The notes under the pieces were generated by a model that saw only the letters and a program-made list of their open reading frames with translations, was not told the origin of the DNA and made no database searches. From Clostridiisalibacter paucivorans DSM 22131 (GTDB taxonomy: Bacteria; Bacillota; Clostridia; Tissierellales; Clostridiisalibacteraceae): a stretch of DNA of 64,000 nucleotides. Numbering within the stretch: position 1 is the stretch's first letter; the number at the start of each line of letters is the position of its first letter. Below, in pieces: positions 1 to 9,198 of the stretch. Made by a program: the position numbers and the translations under genes. The stretch spans positions 78,690-142,689 of the forward strand of contig NZ_JHVL01000003.1 in NCBI RefSeq assembly GCF_000620125.1. The letters run 5' to 3'.

Positions 1-1968
1 ATCTAATGTTACTATTTTTAAGGAATGGTTGTATGCTCTGGCTATCTTAATACCATAATCAATATTTTGTACAACTAATACCCTCCCAAGTAAGTATCCC
101 AAAATATTAGTGTAATCCTTATCATATCTTATTAACTCAGAAGCAACACCTATAATACCCTTTGTAGAAAGCAATTTTCTCTCCCTATTATTTAACCCTC
201 TTGGTTTAATACTTTCCATTGGCAATAATGTAACACGACCACCCTTAATCTTTTTCAAATAATTTATTATTTTTTTAGCATCATCAGCAGTTTCAGTAAC
301 AATATTTTGTAATGTACTTCCCAATGCTACTTCTATAGCCTTCTCATACTGTTTATCCACATTTATTAGCTCTGCAACTACACCTCTTACAGCTTTACCT
401 AATATAGATCTTCCCTTACAATATTTTAGCACAGTCCTAACACTTCTATAGTAGCCTTCATAATCACCTTTCATATCATTTAATACTTTATATTTAGATT
501 CTTTTGTATTTATTGATGTCTTTAAAGTGTCTAATTCATTTAAAACTGTTTTAAATGAATTATTAATATTGGTTTTATTCTCAATTTTCCTTGATTTGTC
601 TTCTTTAATCTTTTCTATAGTTTTTGTTATATCTGACAACTCTTTTTTCTTATATTCTAAATTTTCATATATGCTTTTTAAATTTTCAGTCTGGTCATTG
701 GCTTCAATATCAATTTGCTTAAGTCTTTTAACAATATTTCTATTAAAACTGTTAATAGTATTTATTTCTCCTTTTTTGTCAGCAATTAAATTAAGAAACT
801 GTATCATATCGCCTTTTTTATCTTCAATATCTTTTTCTTTGAAATTAATTTCTGTATCTATTTCATTGATATAAGATAATTTGATTTCTATCTCACTTTC
901 TATCTCTTGTACCTCTTTTCTAAATTCCTCTTTTTTAGTATTTAACATCACTTTTTCCTGTTCTAAACCAGATACTTTCTTATGAAGACTAACTATTTCT
1001 TCCTCAATTCTATTTATTTCTTTTAATGAAAAAGATATCTTCTCATCATTCAATTTACATTGACTATTATTCTTCTCTAATAAGTTTTGAGCCCTATATT
1101 TATCATTATTTATTTGGTCAATGGTATCATTTAACTTATCTGTCTCAGTCTGAATATCCTGCAATACATTTTCTAGTTTAGACTTTTCATTATTATTATA
1201 AGATATTTGATCATTTATGAGCTGCTGTTGATTCTCTATATGTAGCAGTTGATCCCTTAATCTTTCAATCTCTCTTACAAAAAGATTGACCTCATTATTT
1301 TTTAGTTTTTCGGAAAGAGCTATATACTCCTTAGCATCTTTACTTTGTTTTTCTAAAGGATCTAATTGTTTTTCTAATTCTAACTTTATATCATTTATTC
1401 TTATAAGGTTGTCCTCTGTTTTTTCAAGTTTTTTTTCCGCCTCTTGCTTTCTAGTCTTATATTTTACTATTCCTGCTGCTTCCTCAAAAAGTAATCTTCT
1501 ATCCTCAGATTTAGAACTTAATATATTGTCTATTTTTCCCTGTCCAATAATAGAATATCCATCAATGCCTATACCAGTATCCATAAACAATTCTTTTATA
1601 TCTTTTAGCCTACATGATGTCTTGTTTATATAGTATTCACTTTCACCAGACCTAAAAACCCTTCTGGTTACACTCACCTCAGAATAGTCTATAGGCATTT
1701 TTTCGTCTTTATTATCTAACACCAATGTTACCTCACAAAATCCTAAAGGTTTTCTTTTTGCCGTGCCAGTAAATATAACATCTTCCATTTTACTTCCCCT
1801 TAGAGTCTTGGCACTTTGTTCTCCTAGAACCCATCTTATAGCATCAGAAATATTGCTTTTCCCACTACCATTTGGCCCAACTATACCAGTTATTCCCTTT
1901 TCAAAATCTATTTTAGTCTTATCAGCAAAAGATTTGAATCCCTGAAGCTCTATTCTCTTTAAATACAA
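1..1968 (-). CDS. smc: Chromosome partition protein SMC, N-terminal part (cut by window edge)
   Basis: SMC is the ATPase of the bacterial condensin (SMC-ScpAB) that organises and segregates the nucleoid. The visible 656 codons begin with the N-terminal ATPase half: the start MYLKRIELQGFKSFADK and a Walker A loop GPNGSGKS at about residues 31-38, followed by the conserved WVLGEQSAKTLRG segment. A long Lys/Glu-rich coiled coil (about 170-500) then enters the hinge (about 520-656; GGRVTLLP, GVVAELI). The frame runs open to base 1, so the second coiled coil and the C-terminal Walker B half lie outside the window; this is not a truncation. The chosen start is TTG at 1968, with GAGGTGAG correctly spaced upstream. 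It follows the radical SAM gene by 26 bp and is the last visible gene of the rnc cluster. Confidence 0.97.
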   Translation of the reverse strand, partial: MYLKRIELQGFKSFADKTKIDFEKGITGIVGPNGSGKSNISDAIRWVLGEQSAKTLRGSKMEDVIFTGTAKRKPLGFCEVTLVLDNKDEKMPIDYSEVSVTRRVFRSGESEYYINKTSCRLKDIKELFMDTGIGIDGYSIIGQGKIDNILSSKSEDRRLLFEEAAGIVKYKTRKQEAEKKLEKTEDNLIRINDIKLELEKQLDPLEKQSKDAKEYIALSEKLKNNEVNLFVREIERLRDQLLHIENQQQLINDQISYNNNEKSKLENVLQDIQTETDKLNDTIDQINNDKYRAQNLLEKNNSQCKLNDEKISFSLKEINRIEEEIVSLHKKVSGLEQEKVMLNTKKEEFRKEVQEIESEIEIKLSYINEIDTEINFKEKDIEDKKGDMIQFLNLIADKKGEINTINSFNRNIVKRLKQIDIEANDQTENLKSIYENLEYKKKELSDITKTIEKIKEDKSRKIENKTNINNSFKTVLNELDTLKTSINTKESKYKVLNDMKGDYEGYYRSVRTVLKYCKGRSILGKAVRGVVAELINVDKQYEKAIEVALGSTLQNIVTETADDAKKIINYLKKIKGGRVTLLPMESIKPRGLNNRERKLLSTKGIIGVASELIRYDKDYTNILGYLLGRVLVVQNIDYGIKIARAYNHSLKIVTLD

Positions 1969-1994
1969 AAAACTCACCTCTCTTGAAAGCTAAG

Positions 1995-3080
1995 TCACAT
2001 CAAGCCTTCTTCCTTTAGATATTTTTTAGTATATTCTCGTAAGTTAATTTCAAAGTTTTTATTATCAATATTTATATTTATATTATATCTTTCAATTGAA
2101 TCTTCAAATATTTTTATCCTTTTTATATTATATTTCTTCTTAAAATATTCTATATTATTCTTTTTATGACCTACTATATTATTTATATCTTCACTATTTG
2201 CTAATATTTTTATTTCATCATATGATATGCACTGTTCCTTCATAAACATATTAATAATTATTTTAAACATATTCCCTTCTACCAATTGTCTAATAGCAGG
2301 ATGAAATGGACCTCCTACCACATCTCCATGTAAAGAGATGTTTTCTGTAGGTTGCAATCCTATTCTTATGACATCTATGTTATTGTATAAAAACATCATC
2401 AACAGTTTACTGCAAATATTTACTGTGTCTTCCAAGCCCATGGGATTATATTCTTCATTCTTATACATTTTTTCTAAATAAGTATCTTTTACTACTAGAG
2501 TAGGGTAAATTCTAACAAAATCAGGTGCTAAATTTATAATTTGATGGGCAGTTTTAATAGATTTTTCTTCGGTATCTTCTGGCAACCCTAGCATCATTTG
2601 GATCCCCAATTTAAATTCATACCTTTTTATTAAATTAACCGCATTGATGACATCCTCAGCATTATGTCCCCTTTTACTGGCAAAAAGTACACTATCATCT
2701 AAGGATTGTACTCCCAATTCAATTATATCTACCCCATGTTCTTTTAACATAGTTAAAATACTTATATCTATACAATCTGGACGTGTAGATAGCCTTATAA
2801 GATCAATTTCTCCCTTTTCCTTATATTCATTGGCAATAGAGAGAAAAGTTTTTTGGATTTCAAAATCTATTGCAGTAAAACTCCCACCGAAAAAAGATAT
2901 CTCTAATATGGCATTAGATTTAGGTAATGTCATTAAATATTCCTCTATAATATTTCTTACATCCTTTTCAGTTAAATCTGTGGTTATCCCCGTTATTTTT
3001 TTCTGATTACAAAAAACACAATCATTGGGACAGCCCCTATGTGGTACAAAAATAGGAATGATGTAACGTTTCTTAGACAT
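1995..3080 (-). CDS. Elp3-like radical SAM protein of the rnc-smc cluster
   Basis: A 361-residue radical SAM protein. Near the N-terminus it has the Fe-S motif C17-x3-C21-x2-C24 (HRGCPNDCVFCNQKKITG), followed by the SAM-binding GGSFTAID segment and the LSTRPD and GVQSLDD strands typical of the Elp3/YhcC-type group. These proteins are usually annotated as tRNA-modification or uncharacterised radical SAM enzymes; the substrate cannot be read from the sequence. It lacks the acetyltransferase domain of true Elp3. The ATG at 3080 overlaps the end of rnc by 8 bp, so the two genes are probably translationally coupled, and smc follows 26 bp downstream. This placement between rnc and smc recurs in Clostridia (from memory). 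The family assignment is solid; the function is open. Confidence 0.85.
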   Translation of the reverse strand: MSKKRYIIPIFVPHRGCPNDCVFCNQKKITGITTDLTEKDVRNIIEEYLMTLPKSNAILEISFFGGSFTAIDFEIQKTFLSIANEYKEKGEIDLIRLSTRPDCIDISILTMLKEHGVDIIELGVQSLDDSVLFASKRGHNAEDVINAVNLIKRYEFKLGIQMMLGLPEDTEEKSIKTAHQIINLAPDFVRIYPTLVVKDTYLEKMYKNEEYNPMGLEDTVNICSKLLMMFLYNNIDVIRIGLQPTENISLHGDVVGGPFHPAIRQLVEGNMFKIIINMFMKEQCISYDEIKILANSEDINNIVGHKKNNIEYFKKKYNIKRIKIFEDSIERYNININIDNKNFEINLREYTKKYLKEEGLM

Positions 3081-3786
3081 CTACATCACCTAATCCTATT
3101 AAAGCTGCCTTAGCTGCATTTTGTTCAGCTTCTTTTTTACTCTTACCTTTACCTGCACCTAATATATGTTCATTATTATTTACTTCTACAAAAAAAATCT
3201 TATTGTGATCAGGCCCTTCTTCCTTTACTACCCTATAAACTATATTAGAATGGGATTCCTGTTGTATTATTTCCTGCAATTGAGTTTTATAGTCTAAAAA
3301 GAGCCTACCTTCAGCTGCTTGTTCTATAAATGGGTTCAAATTATACAATACAAAGTTTCTTGAAGCATCAAAGCCTCCATCAAGATATATTGCACCAATA
3401 ATCGCTTCAAAGGCATCTGCCAAAATAGAATTCCTTTTTCTTCCTCCTGTACCTTCCTCTCCTCTTCCCAAAAACAAATATTCTCCAAGTCTTATATTTC
3501 TTGCAGCAGAAGACAAGGTATTTTCACATACAACTATAGCTCTAAATCTAGTGAGATCACCTTCTGGGTGATTAGTATATTTTTTAAAAATATAATCACT
3601 TACAATTAATCCCAAAACCGAATCTCCAAGAAACTCTATTCTCTCATTGTTTTTTATCTTATCAGATTTTTGTTCATTGGAATAGGAACTATGGGTAAGT
3701 GCCCGTATAAGTAAACTCTTATCCTTAAATTTATATTTAATCCTATCCTCAATTTCTTTAACTATATTCTTCTTCTTATCATTCAT
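3073..3786 (-). CDS. rnc: Ribonuclease III
   Basis: RNase III is the double-stranded-RNA endonuclease that processes rRNA precursors and structured mRNAs. The 237-residue protein has the signature NERIEFLGDSVLGLIV near residues 45-60, the second acidic motif LADAFEAIIGAIYLDGG, and a C-terminal double-stranded RNA-binding domain from about 160 to the end (KTQLQEIIQQ; KKEAEQNAAKAAL). I chose ATG 3786, which follows GGAGGG at good spacing; an open frame 15 codons longer has no ribosome site. It ends inside the radical SAM gene (8-bp overlap). The upstream gap to fabF contains a 46-bp perfect palindrome that could itself be an RNase III substrate (see findings). Confidence 0.97.
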   Translation of the reverse strand: MNDKKKNIVKEIEDRIKYKFKDKSLLIRALTHSSYSNEQKSDKIKNNERIEFLGDSVLGLIVSDYIFKKYTNHPEGDLTRFRAIVVCENTLSSAARNIRLGEYLFLGRGEEGTGGRKRNSILADAFEAIIGAIYLDGGFDASRNFVLYNLNPFIEQAAEGRLFLDYKTQLQEIIQQESHSNIVYRVVKEEGPDHNKIFFVEVNNNEHILGAGKGKSKKEAEQNAAKAALIGLGDVDV

Positions 3787-3860
3787 ATTTACCCTCCACA
3801 CGATAATTAGGTAAAATCGTAAATATTGCAATGTGGATTGAAATACTTACGACATTACCC

Positions 3861-3882
3861 AATATATAGTTTACTATATATT
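3861..3882. repeat. Short hairpin abutting the 46-bp palindrome upstream of rnc
   Basis: Nine-base arms AATATATAG and CTATATATT flank a 4-nt spacer. It directly abuts the larger palindrome at 3883-3928, so the fabF-rnc transcript could form two stacked hairpins. Neither is followed by a U-run in the minus direction, so this is not a standard terminator. Confidence 0.6.
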
Positions 3883-3928
3883 ATATAATCCATGCAAACA
3901 AAAGTACTTTTGTTTGCATGGATTATAT
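3883..3928. repeat. 46-bp perfect palindrome between fabF and rnc
   Basis: Every base from 3883 to 3905 pairs with its partner from 3928 back to 3906. The centre is AAAGTACTTT, flanked by TGCAAACA and TGTTTGCA arms. As RNA it gives a stem of about 21 bp with a tiny loop, roughly 100-140 nt upstream of the rnc start codon. The downstream (minus-strand) flank is A/T mixed without a U-tract. Candidate roles are a processing site for RNase III, a weak terminator after fabF, or the relic of a small inverted-repeat element. Confidence 0.9.
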
Positions 3929-3971
3929 TAATAAAATCTAACCACGTATATGAAATGTATTTTTTAATTTA

Positions 3972-5213
3972 TCAAATGTATTTTTTAACTATTATAGATG
4001 CATTATGTCCGCCAAATCCTAGGGAATTTGACATAGCATAATTTACCCTTTGATTAATTCCTTCGTTTGGTACATAGTCTAAATCACATTCTTCATCGTT
4101 TACTTCATAATTGATTGTAGGAGGTATAAAATCTTCAGATACACTCAAAGCTAATACTATACCTTCTATTCCTCCAGCCGCTCCCAATAAATGCCCTGTC
4201 ATAGATTTAGTAGAACTCACCTTTAATTTATACGCATGTTCACCAAAAACAGATTTAATAGCCATGGTTTCAAACTTGTCATTATATGGAGTAGATGTAC
4301 CATGGGCATTTATATAGTCTATAGCTGTAGGATCAATTTCAGCATCTTTTAATGCTAAAGATATGGCCCTTGCTGCACCTTCCCCTTGTTCTGCAGGAGC
4401 TGTAATATGATATGCATCTGCACTCATACCATATCCAACTACTTCCCCATATATTGTTGCTCCTCTATTTATTGCATGCTCCAATTCTTCTAATATAAGT
4501 ATTCCTGCACCTTCTCCCATTACAAATCCATCTCTATCCTTGTCAAATGGTCGACTAGCCTTTTGAGGTTCATCATTTCTAGTCGAAAGTGCCTTCATGG
4601 AACAAAATCCCGCTACAGCTAATGGTGTTATAGATGCTTCAGTACCTCCACTTATCATTATATCTGCATCTCCTCGCTGTATAACCTTAAATGCATCCCC
4701 TATTGCATTAGTTGAAGATGCACAAGCAGTAACCACTGTTTCATTAGGTCCCCTCGCTCCAAAGGCTATAGAAATTTGTCCAGCAGCCATATTTCCTATC
4801 ATCATAGGAATAAAAAAAGGACTTACTCTTTTAGGACCTCTTTTTAATAATTTTTCATATTGTTCCTCAAGGGTAGTCAATCCACCAATGCCACAACCTA
4901 AAATAACCCCAAATTTATCTTTATTAATTTTTCCTAAATCAATTCTAGAATCCTTAACCGCCATCATACTAGCTGCCAAGCCATATTGAGTAAATAAATC
5001 CATCCTCTTTGCTTCTTTTTTATCTAAATACTCCGTCGGCTTAAAATCCTTAACCTCCCCAGCTATCTTAGCTGGATAATCAGTAGTGTCAAATTTAGTA
5101 ATATTGCCAATTCCATTTTTTCCTTCTCTTATAGCTTTAAAAAAATCTTCCTTGCCGTTACCTATAGGACTTATTATTCCAACGCCAGTAATTACTACTC
5201 GTTTTTTTTCCAT
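3972..5213 (-). CDS. fabF: 3-oxoacyl-ACP synthase II (KAS II)
   Basis: FabF condenses malonyl-ACP with a growing acyl-ACP in cytosolic type II fatty-acid elongation. The protein is 413 residues, the usual family length. The nucleophile is C164 in [12 protein letters not shown], with the two catalytic histidines in [11 protein letters not shown] (about 304) and [13 protein letters not shown] (about 340). A C-terminal NSLGFGGHN motif is also present. ATG 5213 is preceded by GGTGGTGA, a modest ribosome site. It is the last fab gene of the operon, separated from acpP by 61 bp that hold a GC-rich hairpin, which could set the acpP/fabF expression ratio. Confidence 0.98.
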   Translation of the reverse strand: MEKKRVVITGVGIISPIGNGKEDFFKAIREGKNGIGNITKFDTTDYPAKIAGEVKDFKPTEYLDKKEAKRMDLFTQYGLAASMMAVKDSRIDLGKINKDKFGVILGCGIGGLTTLEEQYEKLLKRGPKRVSPFFIPMMIGNMAAGQISIAFGARGPNETVVTACASSTNAIGDAFKVIQRGDADIMISGGTEASITPLAVAGFCSMKALSTRNDEPQKASRPFDKDRDGFVMGEGAGILILEELEHAINRGATIYGEVVGYGMSADAYHITAPAEQGEGAARAISLALKDAEIDPTAIDYINAHGTSTPYNDKFETMAIKSVFGEHAYKLKVSSTKSMTGHLLGAAGGIEGIVLALSVSEDFIPPTINYEVNDEECDLDYVPNEGINQRVNYAMSNSLGFGGHNASIIVKKYI

Positions 5214-5243
5214 ATTGTCACCACCAATACCTTTTATATTTAA

Positions 5244-5264
5244 GGCCCCGATTGTATCGGGACC
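5244..5264 (-). terminator. GC-rich hairpin between acpP and fabF
   Basis: Nine-base arms GGTCCCGAT and ATCGGGGCC (one G-U pair) around a 3-nt loop lie just after the acpP stop in the transcript. It is followed by TTAAATAT rather than a run of U. It is probably a leaky terminator or an mRNA-end/processing hairpin that lets acpP be expressed well above fabF. Confidence 0.55.
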
Positions 5265-5274
5265 TGAAACATTA

Positions 5275-5502
5275 TTATATATGTTCCTTTATATAATTTA
5301 CTGCATCTTTCACAGTTTTAATCTTTTCTGCATCCTCATCAGGTATTTCTAAATCAAATTCATCTTCTATAGCCATTATTAGTTCAACAACATCTAACGA
5401 ATCTGCATCAAGATCTTCTTGAAATGAAGCTTCCATTGTTATCTCGCTTTCTTCAACCTCTAATTGATCAGCAACTATAACCTTTAATTTTTCAAATGCC
5501 AT
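5275..5502 (-). CDS. acpP: Acyl carrier protein
   Basis: A 75-residue acidic acyl carrier protein, the carrier of acyl intermediates for all Fab enzymes and PlsX. The phosphopantetheine attachment serine is S35 in the DADSLD motif, followed by the recognition helix [23 protein letters not shown] 5502 has a strong GGAGGTG site; a GTG three codons upstream lies next to that site and is unlikely. It sits between fabG (41-bp gap) and fabF (hairpin gap). Confidence 0.97.
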   Translation of the reverse strand: MAFEKLKVIVADQLEVEESEITMEASFQEDLDADSLDVVELIMAIEDEFDLEIPDEDAEKIKTVKDAVNYIKEHI

Positions 5503-5543
5503 ATTACACACCTCCTTTCAAAGTCATTCATATATTCTTAATA

Positions 5544-6290
5544 TTAATTAGTGCCCAATCCTCCATCTACAACAATAACTTGACCAGTAATGTATTTAGC
5601 ATAATCACTAGCTAAAAAAGCAACGGCATTGGCAACATCATCAGGTTGACCAAGTTTGTTTAAAGCAATCCCCTTTATATATTCAGCTTTTATTTTATCT
5701 GGCAATTTATCAGTCATATCTGTTTCTATAAATCCTGGAGCAATAGCATTAACCCTTATATTCTTTTTCCCTACTTCTTTAGCCAAAGATTTAGTAAGAC
5801 CTATAATTCCAGCCTTTGAAGCAGAATAATTACATTGACCTGCATTTCCAGTTAATCCTACTATAGAAGATATATTTATTATACTCCCATGCTTCTGTTT
5901 TATCATTTTCCTTATTATGGACTTTGTAACATTAAAGCTACCTTTAAGATTAATATCTAATACTAAATCCCAATCTTCTTCAGTCATTCTCATAATTAAA
6001 TTATCTTTAGTAATTCCTGCATTATTCACAAGTATATCTATTTTATTAAATTTACTTAGTGCCTCATCTATTAAGTTCTTAGCTTGTTCAACATTAGACA
6101 CATCCGCCTTTATTGCAATCCCTTCACTTCCTAATTCCTTTATTTCATCTACAACTTTATTTGCCTTTGTTTCATTGCTAGAATAGTTGATTATAACATT
6201 AGCACCTAAAGAAGCCAATTTCAATGCTATCGATTTACCAATTCCTCTAGAGCCTCCAGTAATCAATGCAACTTTTCCCTCTAAATTCAT
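5544..6290 (-). CDS. fabG: 3-oxoacyl-ACP reductase
   Basis: FabG is the NADPH-dependent short-chain dehydrogenase that reduces 3-oxoacyl-ACP during elongation. The 248-residue protein has the cofactor loop TGGSRGIGKSIA near residue 12, NNAG at about 90, the catalytic Ser in NISSIVGLTGN and the Tyr-x3-Lys pair in YSASKAG (about 153-157), and the C-terminal TGQVIVVDGG typical of FabG. ATG 6290 follows AAAGGAGGATATTG; an in-frame TTG one codon earlier is less likely. It lies 12 bp downstream of fabD in the same operon. Confidence 0.97.
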   Translation of the reverse strand: MNLEGKVALITGGSRGIGKSIALKLASLGANVIINYSSNETKANKVVDEIKELGSEGIAIKADVSNVEQAKNLIDEALSKFNKIDILVNNAGITKDNLIMRMTEEDWDLVLDINLKGSFNVTKSIIRKMIKQKHGSIINISSIVGLTGNAGQCNYSASKAGIIGLTKSLAKEVGKKNIRVNAIAPGFIETDMTDKLPDKIKAEYIKGIALNKLGQPDDVANAVAFLASDYAKYITGQVIVVDGGLGTN

Positions 6291-6302
6291 CAATATCCTC
6301 CT

Positions 6303-7247
6303 TTAAAGAAGTTCTTTTTTAATTTTCAATATATCATCCATACACTCAACATTATAACATTTGACCTTTTTCTTCATCTTTCTAGACGTCTTTTTAGTAA
6401 ATGTAGTAAGAGTTTTACCTGGCCCTACTTCTACAAAAGTCTCAACTCCATCATTTATCATTTTTTCAGTTACATCCTGCCAAAGCACAGATTTATATAC
6501 CTGACTAACTAAAATATCTTTAATATTATCATCTTCTGAAATATAATCCCCTGTAACACTGGAAATTATATCTTTATTTTTCTGATTAAAATCAACATCG
6601 TTAAGAACTAATTTCAATTTATCTCCTGCGGGCTTAAGTAAACTGCAGTGAAAAGGTGCACTTACCGGAAGGCGTATTGCCCTTTTACATCCATTTTCCT
6701 TTGCTATTTCACAAGCAGACTCTACAGCGTCAATCTCCCCAGATATAACTATTTGACCTGGGCAATTAAAATTAGCGGCTTCAACTATGCCCTTTTTACT
6801 GGCTTCATCCAATACATCATTTATCTTGTCTCTTTCAAGCCCTATAAGAGCAGCCATTGTTCCTCTACCTATAGGTACTGCTTCTTGCATATATTTACCC
6901 CTAAGCTTTACTATTTTAATAGCATCAGCAAAATCCAATACCCCTCCATATACTAATGAACCATACTCTCCTAAACTCAATCCACCAGTGATATCTGCCT
7001 TAAATCCCAATTCTTCTAAGACTTTAGTAATTGCCATACATACAGTCAATATAGCAGGTTGTGTATTTTCAGTTTTAACCAGATCACTTTCAGGGCCTTC
7101 AAAACACATTTTACTTATATTAAATCCAAGGAACTCGTTTGCTATATCAAATATCTTTTTTGCTTCCTTACTCTTTTCTACAATATCCTTGCCCATTCCC
7201 AAATATTGCGCACCCTGACCAGGATATATGATAGCTATTTTTCCCAT
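6303..7247 (-). CDS. fabD: Malonyl-CoA:ACP transacylase
   Basis: FabD loads malonate from CoA onto ACP. It has 314 residues. The N-terminal oxyanion motif PGQGAQ lies at residues 9-14, and the nucleophilic serine is S91 in GLSLGEYG (the usual GHSLGE with His replaced by Leu). The catalytic His is in SAPFHCSLL (about 200), and EVGPGKTL is near the C-terminus. ATG 7247 follows GAGGTGATGTTAA. It is tightly packed between fabK and fabG (12-bp gaps), so co-transcribed. Confidence 0.97.
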   Translation of the reverse strand: MGKIAIIYPGQGAQYLGMGKDIVEKSKEAKKIFDIANEFLGFNISKMCFEGPESDLVKTENTQPAILTVCMAITKVLEELGFKADITGGLSLGEYGSLVYGGVLDFADAIKIVKLRGKYMQEAVPIGRGTMAALIGLERDKINDVLDEASKKGIVEAANFNCPGQIVISGEIDAVESACEIAKENGCKRAIRLPVSAPFHCSLLKPAGDKLKLVLNDVDFNQKNKDIISSVTGDYISEDDNIKDILVSQVYKSVLWQDVTEKMINDGVETFVEVGPGKTLTTFTKKTSRKMKKKVKCYNVECMDDILKIKKELL

Positions 7248-7259
7248 TTAACATCACCT

Positions 7260-8198
7260 CTAAATATCATTTAGGTTTTCTCTTATATCAGATGCCTCTC
7301 TAATTATATCCTCTATTACCTCTTTACAGCTCTTTATATCCTTTACAAGGCCACTTATTTGACCTGCCATAACAGAACCACATTTAATATCTCCATCTAT
7401 AACTGCATTTCTAAGAGCTCCCATTCCTATTTTCTCCATCTCTTCCAAAGAAGCATTATTTTTTTCTAATTCCATGTACTTTTTATATAATTTGTTTTTA
7501 AGTATTCTAACAGGATGACCAGTAGTTCTGCCCGTCACCACAGCATCTCTATCTTTGGCCTTAAGAATAAACTTTTTATAATTTTCATGCACCTCACACT
7601 CTTCAGTACAAACAAATCTTGTTCCTATTTGAACACCTTTAGCTCCTAAAGTCAGTGCAGCTAAAAAACCTCTCCCATCTGCTATCCCTCCAGCTGCAAT
7701 AACCGGGATACTAACAGCATCAACTATTTGAGGCACTAAAGACATAGTGGTAAGTTCTCCTATATGTCCACCAGCCTCTGTTCCTTCAACTATTATGGCA
7801 TCAGCACCTGACCTTTCCATCCTTTTAGCTAATGCAACCGATGGAACTACAGGTATAATTTTTGTACCTATCTGTTTAAACTTATCAAGATACTTACCTG
7901 GATTGCCTGCACCAGTAGTTATTACTGGCACCCTTTCTTTATATAATAAATCCATTACTTCTTCAATAAAAGGAGACAATAGCATAGCATTTACTCCAAA
8001 ACTCTTGTCTGTCATAGATTTTATTTTCTTTATTTCTTTTTCTATAACCTCAGCAGGCGCATTACCACAACCTATAATGCCCAAACCCCCTGCATTGGAT
8101 ACTGCTGCTGCCAACTCTGCAGTGGCAACCCAAGCCATACCCCCTTGCAATATGGGATATTCTATATCTAAAAGTTCACATATTTCTGTTTTAAACAT
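7260..8198 (-). CDS. fabK: Enoyl-ACP reductase II (FMN enzyme)
   Basis: FabK is the FMN-dependent enoyl-ACP reductase that replaces FabI in many Firmicutes and makes them triclosan-tolerant (known of the family). The 312-residue protein starts with the family motif YPILQGGMAWV, continues with SNAGGLGIIG, and carries the active-site GTEAGGHIGE loop with its histidine, then AAGGIADGRG and LGAKGVQIGTRF for FMN phosphate binding. It belongs to the 2-nitropropane dioxygenase superfamily; position inside the fab operon decides the role. No fabI or fabL is seen in the window. Confidence 0.96.
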   Translation of the reverse strand: MFKTEICELLDIEYPILQGGMAWVATAELAAAVSNAGGLGIIGCGNAPAEVIEKEIKKIKSMTDKSFGVNAMLLSPFIEEVMDLLYKERVPVITTGAGNPGKYLDKFKQIGTKIIPVVPSVALAKRMERSGADAIIVEGTEAGGHIGELTTMSLVPQIVDAVSIPVIAAGGIADGRGFLAALTLGAKGVQIGTRFVCTEECEVHENYKKFILKAKDRDAVVTGRTTGHPVRILKNKLYKKYMELEKNNASLEEMEKIGMGALRNAVIDGDIKCGSVMAGQISGLVKDIKSCKEVIEDIIREASDIRENLNDI

Positions 8199-8208
8199 TT
8201 AATTCCTC

Positions 8209-9198
8209 CTATCTATGCCATTCTAGTACACAAGAGCCCCATGTCAATCCTCCACCAAATCCCACAAGTAAAACATTATCTCCATTCTTAATGTTGCCCT
8301 TTTTCAACGCCTCATCCAATGCAACAGGAATAGATGCCGCCGACATATTACCATATTTATCTAAGTTCACAAATACCTTGTCTTCTGTCATCTTCAATCT
8401 CTTCCTTGCAGCATTTATTATTCTAATATTAGCTTGATGAGGAATGAGATAATCTATATCAGATAACTCAAGGCCACTTTTCTGTATAACCTTCTTCGAT
8501 GCCTCATCCATAATCTTTACAGCAAATTTGAAAACTCCATTTCCTTCCATTTGCACATAATGTAATCTCTGATCCACAGTCTCATGAGTAGCAGGATATA
8601 ATGAACCTCCTGCTGGCTGTTTTAGATATTCAGCACCTTTTCCATCAGCTCCTATATCTATAGCTAATATCCCTCCATGCTCTACTTTGCTCATAACCAC
8701 TGCTCCAGCACCATCTCCAAATAAAATGCATGTGTTTCTATCTTTCCAATCTATAATTTTAGATAGTGCATCGGCACTAATTACAAGCACATTTTTATAA
8801 ATACCCGAATTTATATAGCCATATGCTACAGACATACCATATAAAAAACCTGAACATGCAGCCTCTAAATCAAAAGCTGCCGCATTTGTACATCCTAGCT
8901 CCCTTTGCACAATACAACCCGTCGAAGGAAATGCCATATCAGGAGTTATAGTTGTAACTATTATAAGATCTATATCTTCAGGACATAACCCAGCATCCTT
9001 TAATGCCAATTCTCCAGCTTTTATACACATGAAAGATGTAGCTTTATCTTCATCCAATATCCTTCTTTCAACTATCCCAGTTCTACTCCTTATCCACTCA
9101 TCATTTGTATCTACCATCTTTTCAAGCTCTTTATTTGTAACTATTTTTTCTGGCAAGTAACTTCCTATACCTATAATCCCTACTTTATTCTTTTCCAA
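8209..9198 (-). CDS. fabH: 3-oxoacyl-ACP synthase III (KAS III)
   Basis: FabH starts fatty-acid synthesis by condensing acyl-CoA with malonyl-ACP and influences straight- versus branched-chain output. The 329-residue protein has C115 in [13 protein letters not shown], the His of [10 protein letters not shown] (about 255) and the Asn of [10 protein letters not shown] (about 285), the complete Cys-His-Asn triad. [10 protein letters not shown] is at the C-terminus. The start at 9198 lies within the last 14 bp of plsX, so translation is probably coupled. It is the first condensing enzyme of the fab cluster. Confidence 0.97.
   Translation of the reverse strand: MEKNKVGIIGIGSYLPEKIVTNKELEKMVDTNDEWIRSRTGIVERRILDEDKATSFMCIKAGELALKDAGLCPEDIDLIIVTTITPDMAFPSTGCIVQRELGCTNAAAFDLEAACSGFLYGMSVAYGYINSGIYKNVLVISADALSKIIDWKDRNTCILFGDGAGAVVMSKVEHGGILAIDIGADGKGAEYLKQPAGGSLYPATHETVDQRLHYVQMEGNGVFKFAVKIMDEASKKVIQKSGLELSDIDYLIPHQANIRIINAARKRLKMTEDKVFVNLDKYGNMSAASIPVALDEALKKGNIKNGDNVLLVGFGGGLTWGSCVLEWHR

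Noticed and set aside
527..1945. Three plus-strand open frames within the smc region
   Set aside because: They are antisense to a convincing SMC sequence, lack ribosome sites and consist of low-complexity Ser/Phe/Leu-rich translations expected from the complement of coiled coil.
1..1968. Truncated or pseudogene smc
   Set aside because: The frame is open and conserved up to base 1; it is only cut by the window edge.
3804..3831. TTGCAA-16-TAATTA as a private promoter for rnc
   Set aside because: The predicted start would leave only about 11 nt before the ATG, cutting into the ribosome site; spacing and -10 are also weak.
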